From assembly GCA_947453155.1 (NCBI GenBank), contig CANGFE010000012.1, forward strand, positions 1 through 45,917: a stretch of 45,917 bases of DNA. Direction: 5' to 3'. Within the stretch, counting starts at the first letter, position 1. The number at the start of each line of letters is the position of its first letter. Made by a program: the position numbers and the translations under genes. Below the pieces are notes generated by a model that was given only the letters and a program-made list of their open reading frames with translations, was not told the DNA's origin and searched no databases. Positions 15,582-25,617 of the stretch are shown here, one piece after another. The stretch is from Beijerinckiaceae bacterium (GTDB lineage Bacteria > Pseudomonadota > Alphaproteobacteria > Rhizobiales > Beijerinckiaceae).

Positions 15582-16114
15582 CAGCCGCCAGCACCGACAA
15601 TGATGAGCGTGCGGTCACGCGTGGTCCAGATCATGCCCATATCAGCGCCGCCCTCATGATATTCCGTCTTACCCGCGACAACGACATCGCCGCGCTGGTT
15701 GGAGGCACGCAAATATTCTTCGGCCTCGCGGCTCATCGTGCGCACAGCTGTCGACGCACGTGTCGCATTCCAGGCCAAAGCGGCGCGAATGGCGGCATTT
15801 TGCACCTGTTCAAATTTGGTCGTCGTCGCTGTATCGCTCGGCAGACCGATCTTCACTTCGAAGCGCACCAAAGCATCACCGCGACATTCGAGCAGTCCGT
15901 CGATGCGCACATTGGTGACCAGATCGAAAAAGTCGCCCTGCGAGATTGAACGCGACACCACCAGCGGGCGCACGAAAGCGGCATTCACATCACCCGTTTC
16001 GCGAATGAACGTGGATTGAAACATGCCGCAGCTCGGCGGGCGCCCGGATTGCACCTGCGCCTGCGCCCCAAAACTCGAAAGAAGAAAGAGAAAGCCTGCC
16101 GCCCAGATTTTCAT
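15581..16114 (-). CDS. Small secreted protein of unknown function
   Basis: The open frame extends to 16249, but the ATG at 16114 is chosen: it lies 8 bp after the pepA stop and opens a signal peptide (MKIWAAGFLFLLSSFGAQAQ), giving 177 residues. I do not recognise the family. The mature protein has two cysteines, in PPSCGMF and LLECRGD, that could form a disulfide, then an alternating polar/hydrophobic pattern consistent with beta structure, a short helix (MSREAEEYLRAS) and a hydrophobic C-terminal strand (TLIIVGAGG). It is probably periplasmic. Position between pepA and holC suggests only co-transcription. Confidence 0.7.
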   Translation of the reverse strand: MKIWAAGFLFLLSSFGAQAQVQSGRPPSCGMFQSTFIRETGDVNAAFVRPLVVSRSISQGDFFDLVTNVRIDGLLECRGDALVRFEVKIGLPSDTATTTKFEQVQNAAIRAALAWNATRASTAVRTMSREAEEYLRASNQRGDVVVAGKTEYHEGGADMGMIWTTRDRTLIIVGAGG

Positions 16115-16122
16115 GGTTCGTC

Positions 16123-17664
16123 TCAGCCTTCGTAATGATCGCTGATGAGGCGGTCGAGGAGGCGCACGCCCCAGCCCGAACCCCAGCTCTGATTGATATC
16201 GCTTGAGGGCGAGGACATGCCTGTGCCTGCAATATCGAGATGCGCCCATGGCACGCCATTAACAAAACGCTGCAGGAATTGCGCTGCCGTGATCGAGCCT
16301 GCAAAGCGGCCGCCGACATGTTTCATATCGGCGAATTTGGAGTCGAGCAGCTTGTCATAGGCCGGACCCAGCGGCATGCGCCAAATCTTTTCCCCTGTCG
16401 CAAGACCCGCGTCCGTGAGGCGTGCCGACAATTCATCATTGTTGGAGAAGAGGCCCGCATGTTCGGTGCCCAAAGCCACCAAAATCGCACCCGTGAGGGT
16501 TGCGAGATTGACCATGAATTGCGGCTTGTATTTGTCCTGCACATACCAAAGCACATCACCCAGAACGAGGCGGCCTTCAGCATCCGTATTGATGATTTCG
16601 ACCGTCTGGCCTGAGAGCGATGTCACAATATCGCCGGGGCGCTGTGCTTTGCCGTCGGGCATATTTTCAACAAGGCCGATGGCGCCAATCGCATTGACCT
16701 TGGCTTTGCGTGCGGCCAGCGCATGCATGAGGCCAACCACGCAGGCTGCGCCCGCCATGTCGCCCTTCATATCTTCCATACTAGCGGCCGGCTTGATCGA
16801 AATACCACCCGAGTCGAAACACACGCCCTTCCCGACAAAAGCGAGCGGCTTGGATTTTGCGGACTTGGCGCCATTCCAGCGCATGATGACAACTTTGCTC
16901 TCGTGGTCGGAGCCTTGGCCGACGCCGAGCAACATGCGGAAGCCCAATTTATGCAGCGCCTTTTCATCGAGCACTTGCACTTCAACGCCAAGCTTCTGCA
17001 ATTCCTTGGCGCGCTGCGCGAAGGATGCGGGGAAAAGCACATTCGGCGGTTCATTGACGAGATTGCGCGCCAACGTAATGCCATCGGCCAAAGCTTCGGC
17101 ACGCTTGGCTTCACGCTTGGCGCTAGCGGGATCCGACAAAGCAATCGCGATCTGCGTCTTGCCTGCGGCTTTGCTTGATGACTTGTCGTCATCATCTTTC
17201 TTCTTCGTCTTGTAGAGATCGAATTTATAAGCGCGCAATTTCATGCCGAGCATAACATCGGCGCCCGCGCGACCCACGTCTGAGGGCGTCTCAGCCGGAT
17301 CAAAAACCAGCGTCACCTGCGCGATGCTGTCGATCTTGCCCATGATCGCGCCGCCCAGCGATAGGAAATCAGGCGCACCCTCTTTCTTCGCCATGCCAAT
17401 GACAAGCAGGCGATCAAAGCCCAAACCAGCTGGGCTCAGAATATCGAGCGACTGGCCCGACTGGCCCTGGAATTTGGCGGTCGCGGCAGCGCGCTTCACC
17501 AGATCGGCACCGGTACCCAGAATGCGGCGCGTCTCAGCGCCCAGAGCAAGGTCGCTGCCTGCCAGAACCACAAGTGTCCCGCCTGCGCCGCGGCCCTTGC
17601 GGGCGCCAGCGTCTTTAAGCGCGGTGAATTCAATCTGGAGCTGACGTGCCATCTGACCTGCCAT
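16123..17664 (-). CDS. pepA: Leucyl aminopeptidase PepA (M17 family)
   Basis: This 513-residue protein has the two-domain M17 layout: a variable N-terminal domain, then the catalytic domain. The metal and active-site motifs are intact: [17 protein letters not shown] around residue 278 and [12 protein letters not shown] around 359-370, followed by [19 protein letters not shown] and WAHLDIAGT. The enzyme removes N-terminal residues from peptides in the cytoplasm using two divalent metal ions. A lysine/aspartate-rich insert ([13 protein letters not shown]) is seen near residues 151-163. The ATG at 17664 has GAGGA 6 bp upstream. It heads the leftward operon pepA, secreted protein, holC, MFS. Confidence 0.96.
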   Translation of the reverse strand: MAGQMARQLQIEFTALKDAGARKGRGAGGTLVVLAGSDLALGAETRRILGTGADLVKRAAATAKFQGQSGQSLDILSPAGLGFDRLLVIGMAKKEGAPDFLSLGGAIMGKIDSIAQVTLVFDPAETPSDVGRAGADVMLGMKLRAYKFDLYKTKKKDDDDKSSSKAAGKTQIAIALSDPASAKREAKRAEALADGITLARNLVNEPPNVLFPASFAQRAKELQKLGVEVQVLDEKALHKLGFRMLLGVGQGSDHESKVVIMRWNGAKSAKSKPLAFVGKGVCFDSGGISIKPAASMEDMKGDMAGAACVVGLMHALAARKAKVNAIGAIGLVENMPDGKAQRPGDIVTSLSGQTVEIINTDAEGRLVLGDVLWYVQDKYKPQFMVNLATLTGAILVALGTEHAGLFSNNDELSARLTDAGLATGEKIWRMPLGPAYDKLLDSKFADMKHVGGRFAGSITAAQFLQRFVNGVPWAHLDIAGTGMSSPSSDINQSWGSGWGVRLLDRLISDHYEG

Positions 17665-17986
17665 TTTCTGTCCTCATCCCGCCTTGCGCCCGAAGGGTTC
17701 GAAAGCGAACCAGCGGCGCATCATTCGTCTCAAGGGGTGCCATTGCACTGCCTGATTTGCAAGCGAGAAGCACGTGACTCCGCAGCCAACAGTGACGCTG
17801 AAGCCACATGCGACGCAAGAGCGTGGGACGACACAAGTGAATGGGCTGCAAAGCCTTGCCTGACCCGCCCCGAATGATTAGCGAAAGGGGTGGTGGGCAG
17901 AGGCTTTGCCAGCGTCGCTGAGTCGGCGCGGAAGGTCCGCCTTGCTACCCCTTGGTGTTCCAGCGTTCGGGTTTTGAAGTCGGCCG
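17665..17986. other. Divergent intergenic region pepA/lptF (322 bp)
   Basis: No gene is supported here; open frames in it are short and lack family similarity or ribosome-binding sites. It must hold the promoters of the leftward pepA operon and the rightward lptFG operon. The only clear structure is a small inverted repeat GGTTCG-AAAG-CGAACC at 17696-17711, in the pepA leader. I saw no convincing -35/-10 pair and no tRNA. Confidence 0.5.
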
Positions 17987-19117
17987 ATGTCCATTTTCGA
18001 AAGATATGTCTTCCGGACGTCGCTGGGCGCCTTTCTCACGGGCCTAAGCTTGCTGACGGGCGTCGTCTGGCTCGCCCTCTCCCTGCGCCAGATCGACATC
18101 ATGTCGGCCAAGGGTCAGACCTTTTGGGTCTTTCTCACCGTGACGGGCCTGACCATTCCCTCGCTCGTCATGGTCATCGCCCCCATTGCCCTGTTCATTG
18201 CCGTGCTCTTCACGCTGAACAAGCTCAATAGCGATAGCGAGCTGGTGGTTATGTCTGCCTCCGGCCTGTCGCCGCTCCAGCTCTTTCGCCCCTTTGCTTT
18301 GCTCTTTGTGCTGGTGACTGCGCTGGTGGCGGCCACCTCGCTCTGGGCCATGCCGGCGAGCTTTCGCGAGATCACATCCCAATTCACGAAAATCCGCGCG
18401 GACATGGTGACGCGCGTCATTCTCGAAGGGCAATTTGCCGAACTCGATGCGGGGTTCGTCTTCCACTATCGCGAGCGCCAGGCCAATGGCGATATGCGCG
18501 GCCTGTTCATCCAGGATCGCCGCGATGCACAGCATGTCTCGACCTATGTCGCGGAAGTCGGGCGCACGATTGAAGTTGGCGCCCAAAATTATCTCGTGCT
18601 GGAACGCGGCTCCATTCAGCGCCAATCACCCGATGCATTCGATCCTGCGATCATTCAATTTGAGCGCTATGCCATCGATCTCGCACAATTTGGCGGTGGC
18701 GACGAAACGGGACCGTTGCGCGCACGCGAACGCTCCACGCTCGCTTTGCTCATGCGCGATCCCAATGAACCGATGGTTCGGCAATTGGCGGGGCGTTTCC
18801 GCCAAGAATTGCATGAGCGCTTTTTGAACCCAATTTACGGGCTCGTTTTTGGCATGATCGCCTTTGCCGCTCTGTGCCAACCCAAAACCACGCGCCAAGG
18901 CCGAGGGCTAGCGCTGGCCGGTGCGATTGTGGCGGCCCTCTCCATGCGTATTGCAGGCTTTGGCACATCGGGCCTGATTTTGCGCGGTGAAAGCGGGATT
19001 GTGGTGGCCTATGCCATGCCGGCCCTGGTCCTTGCGCTCGCCTGGCTTCAGGCACTCAGGCCCGATTTCCTGAGCACCTTGTTCAGCCGCTCCAAAAAGC
19101 AGGAGCGCGCGGCATGA
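17987..19117 (+). CDS. lptF: LPS export ABC transporter permease LptF
   Basis: This 376-residue YjgP/YjgQ-family permease has three membrane helices at the N-terminus (from about residue 12 to 110), a large periplasmic beta-jellyroll domain (about 120-270) and three helices at the C-terminus. The opening FERYVFRTSLGAFLTGLSLLTG is typical of LptF. With LptG and the ATPase LptB it extracts lipopolysaccharide from the inner membrane. It overlaps lptG by 4 bp (ATGA) and begins the cluster lptF-lptG-lptD-surA-like-pdxA-rsmA. The LptF/LptG distinction follows gene order. Confidence 0.93.
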   Translation: MSIFERYVFRTSLGAFLTGLSLLTGVVWLALSLRQIDIMSAKGQTFWVFLTVTGLTIPSLVMVIAPIALFIAVLFTLNKLNSDSELVVMSASGLSPLQLFRPFALLFVLVTALVAATSLWAMPASFREITSQFTKIRADMVTRVILEGQFAELDAGFVFHYRERQANGDMRGLFIQDRRDAQHVSTYVAEVGRTIEVGAQNYLVLERGSIQRQSPDAFDPAIIQFERYAIDLAQFGGGDETGPLRARERSTLALLMRDPNEPMVRQLAGRFRQELHERFLNPIYGLVFGMIAFAALCQPKTTRQGRGLALAGAIVAALSMRIAGFGTSGLILRGESGIVVAYAMPALVLALAWLQALRPDFLSTLFSRSKKQERAA

Positions 19118-20199
19118 TCGGACGCACGCTCGGCATTTATCTCGCAGCGCGTTTCATGCGCGCCATTCTTGCCGTTTTCGGCACGATCTTCGTGCTGGTG
19201 TTTCTGATCGATTTTGTCGAGTTGTTGCGCCGCGCAGGTGACATCAGCAATGTCACATCATTGGGGCTCGCTTTTCTCACGCTTTTGCGTGTGCCCGCCA
19301 TCACCGAACAAATCCTGCCTTTCGCCACCTTGGGCGGCGCCATGTTTGCTTTCATCAGCCTGACACGGCGCCTGGAATTGGTGGTGGCGCGCGCCGCCGG
19401 CATCTCGGTTTGGCAGTTTTTGATGCCCCCACTCGCCATCGTGGTCGCGATCGGCGTGTTTTCGGTCGCTGTCTATAATCCGCTCTCGGCGGTCATGAAG
19501 CAGCGGGCCGATGATATCGAAATCTCGATCTTCGGCCGCACGGCCCCCGCCCAAGGCGACACAAGCCTGTGGCTGCGCCAGCGCAGCCAGAATGGCCAAT
19601 CGGTCCTGCGCGCAGAACAATCCAGTGAGCGCGGCTCGCGGCTCGTCAATGTCTCGGCCTTTGTTTTTGATCTCGACAATCGCTTTCAGGAGCGGATAGA
19701 GGCGCCCCGCGCCCATCTGGAGCCCGGCACCTGGGTTTTGGAACACGCCCGCGTCATCCGACCCGGTGAAGAGCCCAGCGACCTCGAAACCTACCGCCTG
19801 CCGACCTTCCTCTCAGCCGACCAGATCGGCCAGCGCTTCATCACTCCCGAGGCTGTGCCCTTCTGGAACCTGCCCGAACTGGCCGCCCGGACCTCTGCCG
19901 CGGGCCTGGATGCGACCCCTTACCGCTTGAAATATCAGGTTCTTCTGGCCCGGCCCCTGCTTTTGGTGGCCATGGTCCTGATCGCCGCCTGTTTTTCCTT
20001 AAGGTTCTTTCGATTTGGCGGTGTAGCGCAGACGGTTTCAGGTGGCGTGGCCGCGGGCTTCGTGCTTTATGTTGTGACCAAATTGGTGTCAGACTTAGGC
20101 GGGGCCGGCATGATCAGCACTCCCGTCGCGGCCTGGGCACCAGCAGTGATTGGTGGCATGTTAGGGTGCTTGGTTCTTTTGTATCAGGAGGACGGTTGA
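19114..20199 (+). CDS. lptG: LPS export ABC transporter permease LptG
   Basis: This 361-residue protein is a paralogue of LptF with the same layout: helices near residues 12-110 (AILAVFGTIFVLVFLIDFVEL first), a periplasmic domain at about 125-265 and three C-terminal helices. It includes the conserved SLTRRLELVVARAAGISVWQF segment that contacts the ATPase. It pairs with LptF in the inner membrane. Its TGA shares a base with the lptD start (TGATG), and the lptD Shine-Dalgarno (AGGAGGA) is inside its last codons. Confidence 0.94.
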   Translation: MIGRTLGIYLAARFMRAILAVFGTIFVLVFLIDFVELLRRAGDISNVTSLGLAFLTLLRVPAITEQILPFATLGGAMFAFISLTRRLELVVARAAGISVWQFLMPPLAIVVAIGVFSVAVYNPLSAVMKQRADDIEISIFGRTAPAQGDTSLWLRQRSQNGQSVLRAEQSSERGSRLVNVSAFVFDLDNRFQERIEAPRAHLEPGTWVLEHARVIRPGEEPSDLETYRLPTFLSADQIGQRFITPEAVPFWNLPELAARTSAAGLDATPYRLKYQVLLARPLLLVAMVLIAACFSLRFFRFGGVAQTVSGGVAAGFVLYVVTKLVSDLGGAGMISTPVAAWAPAVIGGMLGCLVLLYQEDG

Positions 20200-22790
20200 T
20201 GGGCCGGCGTAACGGGCCCCTTCCGGCAGGCAGCAACCCCACGGGATTGCGCCAGACCATTCTGACCGCCGCGCGGGCTTCCGCGGGCTCGGCCACTCGC
20301 GCCTTGGGCTTGGGACTTGCCGTGAGCCTGGCCGTCTCGGGTGCCGCGCTTCTGGCGCCGACCCATTCCGCACAAGCCCAAACGCTCAACGATCGGATCT
20401 CCGGCAAGAAGGACGGCGAAAAGGATCGCCTGCTCGTTCAAGCCAAAGAGCTCGTCTATGACGCCAAGAATGATAGCGTCACCGCCAATGGCAATGCGCA
20501 GGTCTATTATCAAGGCCGCGTGCTGGAAGCTGATCGCGTCGTTTACAATCAAAAAGACAAGCGCGTGTTCGCGATTGGTCGCGTGCGCATGACGGAAGCC
20601 GATGGCACCGTCTCGCATGCTGAACGTCTCGAACTGACCGACGATTTCAAGACCGGCTTCATCGACAGTTTGAAGACCGACACGATCGACAAGACACATA
20701 TCAGCTCGCCGCGTGTCGAACGCGTTGAGGGCGATACGGTCTTCGACAAGGGCACTTATACGGCCTGCGATGCGTGTAAGGACGATCCGACCAAGCCACC
20801 GCTGTGGCAGGTGCGCGCCAAACGCGTGATCCATAAGAATGACGAGCAAACCCTCTATTATGAAGAGGCGACGCTTGAACTCTTTGGCATGCCGGTCGCC
20901 TATCTGCCGTATTTCTCAGCGCCCGATCCGTCCGTGAAGCGCAAGAGCGGCTGGCTGACGCCCCATTACATCACCAAAGACAAACTCGGCTTTGGGATCG
21001 CAACACCCTATTTCTATGTCATCAATCCTTCTGCTGATCTGACGGTCATCCCGACCCTCATGACCAAGCAAGGCGTGTTGATGGATATTGAATATCGTCA
21101 GCGTCTGACCAACGGATCCTACTCGATCCGCACAGCCGGCATTCTGCAAACCAATCCGGAGGCCTTCCCGGCTTCGCCTTATGGGGCGGGAAATCATCAT
21201 TTCCGCGGCTCCATTGATACGACCGGCGAATTCTGGCTGAACGAGAAATGGCGCTTTGGTTGGGACGTCGGTTTCTCGACCGACAAATTCTTCTCGCAAG
21301 ATTACACCGCGCCCAACCCCAATCTTTCGGCCAATTATTTCCGCGAGCGCACCTCGCAGGTCTTTTTGGTTGGACAGGCTGATCGCGGTTATTTCGATCT
21401 GCGCGGCTATTATTTCCAAGGCCTGTCGGCCTATGACCGTCAGGAACAGCAGCCTCTGGTTGCACCCTCGCTCGACTATAACAAGACATTCGATATTCGG
21501 CCGGAGAATACGGGCGGCATCGGCGGTCAAGTCGAACTGGATATGAATCTGACATCGATTTCGCGTCAGCAAGCCGTGTTTGAATCCTCAAGCACGCAAT
21601 TGCGTGACGCGACTTATGGCCTCTATTCCACTTGCTCCACCTTTGACCGTGCCAATTGCATGCTGCGCGGCATGGCGGGTGAATATACGCGCGCAACCGC
21701 AGCCGTGACATGGAAGCGCCAATTCATCGATGGTGTTGGCCAGATCTGGACACCCTTCACTTTTGCAAATCTGAATGGCTCCTGGTTGTCGCTCGACAAG
21801 ACAGGAACATTTTATGCCGGCTCATCCCTGCTCGGTCGCAATACCGATCAGATGACCTTCCTCGGCAATAGCGCCGACACATTCCGCGGCCGCGCCTTGA
21901 TGGGTGTTGGCATGGAATATCGTCTGCCGATGATGGCGCGCAGCACGGGTATGACGCATATCATCGAGCCGATTGGCCAAGTGATCCTGCGTCCGGATGA
22001 AGTGACCGATCGTGCTCTGGTCAACGAAGACGCGCAAAGCCTCGTCTTCGACGACACCAATGTTTTCGCGATCAACAAATATTCCGGCTATGACCGTTTC
22101 GAAGGCGGCCTGCGCGCCAATTATGGTGCGCAATATACGGCCCGCTTTGATAGTGGCGGCTACGCCAACCTGCTTGTCGGCCAGTCCTATCAAATGGCCG
22201 GTCGTAATTCTTATGCCAATCCTGATGCTGCCAACATCGGCCTAGGATCGGGTCTCGACACCAAGCAATCGGATTACATTGCGCGCGCTGCTATTTCCGT
22301 CGATGGCTATTCCTTTGTCGCCAAGACCCGCATGGACCCCGATGATATGCGCATGCGCCGCCTCGACCTTTTGGCCAGCGGACGTTTTGGTGATTTCACG
22401 TCCAGCATCCAATATGCCCGCTATGAGGCACAGCCCTTCCTCGGCTATGACAAGCGCCGCGAAGGCATTGTCGCCAGCACGGGCTATTCCTTCGACAAAA
22501 ACTACTTCGTGAATGGCACGGTCATTCTCGACATGTCGCGCCATCTCAACAATACAGCCACAAGCTCGTCCTCGCTCTTCTCCGTAGCGGGTCTTGGGCT
22601 GGGCGGAGGCTATCGCGACGAATGCGCGACCTTGTCCGTCAATTACACCTCTACCTATCCGCAAAACACGACTGCCCCGACCACCCGCAACCAAACGGTC
22701 GTTTTCCAACTGGTCCTACGCACACTCGGACAGGCCAAAGTCAGCACCTCGGTTTCAGCCCTCACGGGTACGGACGGACTGTCCCATTGA
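20199..22790 (+). CDS. lptD: LPS-assembly outer membrane protein LptD
   Basis: This 863-residue precursor begins at the ATG at 20199, which has AGGAGGA 8 bp upstream and overlaps the lptG stop; the frame is also open to 20166, but without support. A long signal peptide ends near residue 60 (HSAQAQ). The periplasmic OstA/LptA-like domain follows (DSVTANGNAQVYYQGRVLEAD), then the LptD barrel domain with the conserved KRKSGWLTPHY entry motif. Cysteines are seen at about 190 and 193 (ACDAC), two in the STCSTFDRANC stretch, and at 809 (DEC). The adjacent C-terminal CC pair of E. coli LptD is not present. It inserts LPS into the outer leaflet. Confidence 0.95.
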   Translation: MGRRNGPLPAGSNPTGLRQTILTAARASAGSATRALGLGLAVSLAVSGAALLAPTHSAQAQTLNDRISGKKDGEKDRLLVQAKELVYDAKNDSVTANGNAQVYYQGRVLEADRVVYNQKDKRVFAIGRVRMTEADGTVSHAERLELTDDFKTGFIDSLKTDTIDKTHISSPRVERVEGDTVFDKGTYTACDACKDDPTKPPLWQVRAKRVIHKNDEQTLYYEEATLELFGMPVAYLPYFSAPDPSVKRKSGWLTPHYITKDKLGFGIATPYFYVINPSADLTVIPTLMTKQGVLMDIEYRQRLTNGSYSIRTAGILQTNPEAFPASPYGAGNHHFRGSIDTTGEFWLNEKWRFGWDVGFSTDKFFSQDYTAPNPNLSANYFRERTSQVFLVGQADRGYFDLRGYYFQGLSAYDRQEQQPLVAPSLDYNKTFDIRPENTGGIGGQVELDMNLTSISRQQAVFESSSTQLRDATYGLYSTCSTFDRANCMLRGMAGEYTRATAAVTWKRQFIDGVGQIWTPFTFANLNGSWLSLDKTGTFYAGSSLLGRNTDQMTFLGNSADTFRGRALMGVGMEYRLPMMARSTGMTHIIEPIGQVILRPDEVTDRALVNEDAQSLVFDDTNVFAINKYSGYDRFEGGLRANYGAQYTARFDSGGYANLLVGQSYQMAGRNSYANPDAANIGLGSGLDTKQSDYIARAAISVDGYSFVAKTRMDPDDMRMRRLDLLASGRFGDFTSSIQYARYEAQPFLGYDKRREGIVASTGYSFDKNYFVNGTVILDMSRHLNNTATSSSSLFSVAGLGLGGGYRDECATLSVNYTSTYPQNTTAPTTRNQTVVFQLVLRTLGQAKVSTSVSALTGTDGLSH

Positions 22791-22821
22791 CGTGAGGCCC
22801 GCCTCATCGCAAGAGGGGCAT

Positions 22822-23742
22822 ATGAAGACCTTTTCGAATCTCTCCGCAGCCCTTCTGGCCCTGACTTTATTGGGGGCCGCGACCGCTTTCGCCCCTGCCC
22901 CGGCGAATGCGCAAGCTTTGGTTGCAAGCGTCAATGACGATCCGATCACGAGCTATGATCTGGACCAGCGCATCAAGCTGCAAAAAATTCTGAAGCGCCC
23001 CGCGACCAAAGAGGCGGCACTTGAAGGGATCATTGCCGATCGCCTGCGCCTGCGCGAACTCAAGAAATATAAACTTGAGCCAGGCACCAATGAGCGCAAT
23101 TCCTCCATCGCCAAAGTCGCCGCCGAAATGAAGATGCCGCCACAGGCTCTGTTTTCGGCACTCCAATCCTCCGGCATGCCGGAAAAAGAATGGAGCGAAT
23201 TTTTCAAAGCGGAAGCTGGCTGGACGATTTTAACGCGTGGCCTCAACAAAGGCCTCGAAGTCTCCGAACGCGAAGTGCGCGCCGAACTCGACAAGCGCGG
23301 TGGCAAGGTGGCCAATTCCATCGAATATCTGCTGCGCCCGATTATCTTCATCGTGCCGATCAGTGCCTCGCCCGACCAGCTGCAAGCGCGCATGCGCGAG
23401 GCGGAAAATTTCCGCACCCGATTCACCGATTGCACAAGCGGACTACAGGCAGCCCGCTCATTGCCGGAGGTCGCCGTTAAAGAACAATTTTCACGCGCCG
23501 CAAACGCGCTGCCGGAAGATGCGCGTCAGCTGATCGACAAGACGGGCGTCAACCGCCTCACGCCGCCCTCGCGCGCCGCTACCGGTATTGAAATGCTCGC
23601 CGTGTGTGGTCGGCGCGATATGCGCGATGATGTTGCCGCCGGCGAAGACATTCGCAATGAATTGCTTTCCAAGAAGATCGATGAGCTTGCTGCCAAATCC
23701 TATGCGGATCTGCGCAAGCGCGCGGTCATCGTGAAGAGATAA
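22822..23742 (+). CDS. SurA-like periplasmic chaperone
   Basis: The frame is open from 22594 inside lptD, but the ATG at 22822 follows AAGAGGGG and begins a signal peptide (MKTFSNLSAALLALTLLG to about residue 32), giving 306 residues. The mature N-terminus, VASVNDDPITSYDLDQRIKLQKIL, is the SurA N-terminal chaperone pattern, and the helices with EKEWSEFFKAEAGWTIL fit the same domain. The C-terminal half would be the place for a parvulin domain, but the usual conserved prolyl isomerase residues are not obvious, so it may be chaperone-only. Position directly after lptD suits outer-membrane protein assembly. Confidence 0.85.
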   Translation: MKTFSNLSAALLALTLLGAATAFAPAPANAQALVASVNDDPITSYDLDQRIKLQKILKRPATKEAALEGIIADRLRLRELKKYKLEPGTNERNSSIAKVAAEMKMPPQALFSALQSSGMPEKEWSEFFKAEAGWTILTRGLNKGLEVSEREVRAELDKRGGKVANSIEYLLRPIIFIVPISASPDQLQARMREAENFRTRFTDCTSGLQAARSLPEVAVKEQFSRAANALPEDARQLIDKTGVNRLTPPSRAATGIEMLAVCGRRDMRDDVAAGEDIRNELLSKKIDELAAKSYADLRKRAVIVKR

Positions 23743-23743
23743 G

Positions 23744-24745
23744 ATGAGCCGCGCGCCACTCATCGTCACGCAGGGCGATCCTTCAGGGATCGGCCCCGAA
23801 GTGACGCTCAAAGCATGGCGCGCGCGCAAAAGCCAAACGCAGCCTTTTTTCGTGCTGGGTGATGCAGCTTTATTTGAACGCCAAGCAGCGGCTCTCAAAC
23901 TCGATGTACCGATTGCGCGAGTGTCCCCGCAAGATGCAGCCCAAGCCTTCCCCAGCGCCCTGCCTGTGGTCGATCTCGGTTTTCCCGTCAAAGGGATTGC
24001 CGGAAAACCGGACGCCGCCGATGCGCCCGCCACTATTGCCGCGATTGAACGCGGCGTGCGCATGGTGAAACAAGGCGAAGCCAGCGCCATCGTTACCAAT
24101 CCGATCGCCAAAGACGTCCTCTACAAAGCGGGCTTCACCCATCCCGGACACACCGAATTTTTGGGTGAGCTGGGCGAAGCCTTATGGAGCACGCCTGTCC
24201 TACCCGTCATGATGCTATGGTCGCCGCAGCTCGCGGTCGTGCCCGTGACCATTCATGTGTCTTTGCAGCGCGCGATCAAAGACCTCACCACAGAGCTCAT
24301 CGTGAAAACGGCACGCATTGTTGCGGAGGACATGCAGCGCAAATTTGCCATTGCAAAACCCCGCCTTGCGATTGCCGGGCTTAATCCGCATGCAGGCGAG
24401 AATGGCACAATGGGCCGCGAAGATCTGGATGTCGTCGCACCTGCGGTTGCACAATTGCAAGCCGAGGGTATTGATGCGCGTGGTCCCTTGCCGCCCGACA
24501 CAATGTTTCATGCGGCAGCCCGCGCGCAATATGATGCGGCTCTGTGCATGTATCACGATCAGGCACTCATCCCGATCAAGACGCTCGCCTTCGACAGCGC
24601 GGTTAATCTGACGCTCGGCTTGCCGTTCATCCGCACCTCTCCCGATCACGGCACAGCATTCGATATCGCTGGCAAAGGCATCGCCGATGAAGCAAGCCTT
24701 ATTGCCGCGCTTGATCTCGCGAGCCTTCTGGTGTCACGCGCATGA
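23744..24745 (+). CDS. pdxA: 4-hydroxythreonine-4-phosphate dehydrogenase PdxA
   Basis: This 333-residue protein shows the PdxA motifs in order: [17 protein letters not shown] at the N-terminus, [13 protein letters not shown] and [14 protein letters not shown] in the middle, [17 protein letters not shown] and [22 protein letters not shown] towards the end; the conserved histidines of the metal site are present. It oxidises 4-phosphohydroxy-L-threonine with NAD in pyridoxal 5'-phosphate synthesis. It starts 1 bp after the surA-like gene and overlaps rsmA by 4 bp; the surA-pdxA-rsmA order is widely conserved in proteobacteria. Confidence 0.96.
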   Translation: MSRAPLIVTQGDPSGIGPEVTLKAWRARKSQTQPFFVLGDAALFERQAAALKLDVPIARVSPQDAAQAFPSALPVVDLGFPVKGIAGKPDAADAPATIAAIERGVRMVKQGEASAIVTNPIAKDVLYKAGFTHPGHTEFLGELGEALWSTPVLPVMMLWSPQLAVVPVTIHVSLQRAIKDLTTELIVKTARIVAEDMQRKFAIAKPRLAIAGLNPHAGENGTMGREDLDVVAPAVAQLQAEGIDARGPLPPDTMFHAAARAQYDAALCMYHDQALIPIKTLAFDSAVNLTLGLPFIRTSPDHGTAFDIAGKGIADEASLIAALDLASLLVSRA

Positions 24746-25614
24746 GCAGCGCGGATGGATTGCCGCCCCTGCGTGACGTCGTCGAGACATATGATCTCGC
24801 GGCGAAAAAATCCTTAGGGCAAAACTTTCTCTTCGATCTCAATCTGACAGGCCGCATTGCGCGCGCTTGCGGGCCGCTGGAGGGCGTGACGATTGTCGAA
24901 GTCGGCCCGGGCCCCGGAGGGCTCACACGCGCGCTGTTGAGCGAAGGTGCGAAGCAAGTGATTGCGGTCGAGCGTGATGAACGCTGTCTGCCAGCACTTG
25001 CAGAAATCGAAAGCGCCTATCCCGGCCGTTTGAAAGTCGTGCATGGTGATGCGCTCGCCACCGACTGGCGCGCGCTGGTCGCCGATGTTCAGGGCCCTGT
25101 GCGCATCTGCGCCAATCTTCCTTACAATGTCGGGACGGCTTTGCTCGTCGGCTGGCTCGAGAGCGATCCCTGGCCGCCGTGGTATGAGCGCATGGTGCTC
25201 ATGTTCCAGCGCGAGGTGGCTGAGCGCATTGTCGCCACACCCGAGCAGCGCGTTGATTATGGGCGACTTGGTGTGCTGTCTGGCTGGCGCACAAAAGCGC
25301 GTATTCTTTTTGACGTGCCGCCATCAGCTTTTTCGCCGCCGCCGAAAGTCACCTCATCGATTGTGGAACTCACGCCGCGCGCGGAACTTCTGCCCTGCCA
25401 TGGCAAAATCTTGTCGGCTGTCACAGCTTCAGCTTTTAATCAGCGCCGCAAAATGCTGCGCCAATCGTTGAAGGGGCTCGCCATCAACGGCAAGACGCTT
25501 GACGCGCTCGCTCTGCTTCATGGCGCAGAGATCGTTGAGACGAAACGCGCTGAAGAAGTCGATGTGGCGGGCTTTGTGCGCCTCGCCCAAATCGCTGATG
25601 AGATGAGCCGCTAG
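24742..25614 (+). CDS. rsmA: 16S rRNA dimethyladenosine transferase RsmA (KsgA)
   Basis: This 290-residue enzyme has [21 protein letters not shown] at the start, the SAM-binding [15 protein letters not shown], and the catalytic [11 protein letters not shown] motif in the middle, then [16 protein letters not shown] and [13 protein letters not shown], all hallmarks of RsmA. It dimethylates two adjacent adenines near the 3' end of 16S rRNA during small-subunit assembly. It overlaps pdxA by 4 bp. Its TAG ends 3 bp before the stop of the convergent gmk, with no visible terminator between them. Confidence 0.97.
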   Translation: MSSADGLPPLRDVVETYDLAAKKSLGQNFLFDLNLTGRIARACGPLEGVTIVEVGPGPGGLTRALLSEGAKQVIAVERDERCLPALAEIESAYPGRLKVVHGDALATDWRALVADVQGPVRICANLPYNVGTALLVGWLESDPWPPWYERMVLMFQREVAERIVATPEQRVDYGRLGVLSGWRTKARILFDVPPSAFSPPPKVTSSIVELTPRAELLPCHGKILSAVTASAFNQRRKMLRQSLKGLAINGKTLDALALLHGAEIVETKRAEEVDVAGFVRLAQIADEMSR

Positions 25615-25617
25615 GGC

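Noticed and set aside
16115..16249. N-terminal extension of the secreted protein into pepA
   Set aside because: It overlaps the conserved pepA C-terminus in another frame and lacks similarity; the signal peptide starts at 16114.
17880..17980. tRNA or small RNA gene upstream of lptF
   Set aside because: No cloverleaf with a conserved T-arm could be drawn, and no terminator follows.
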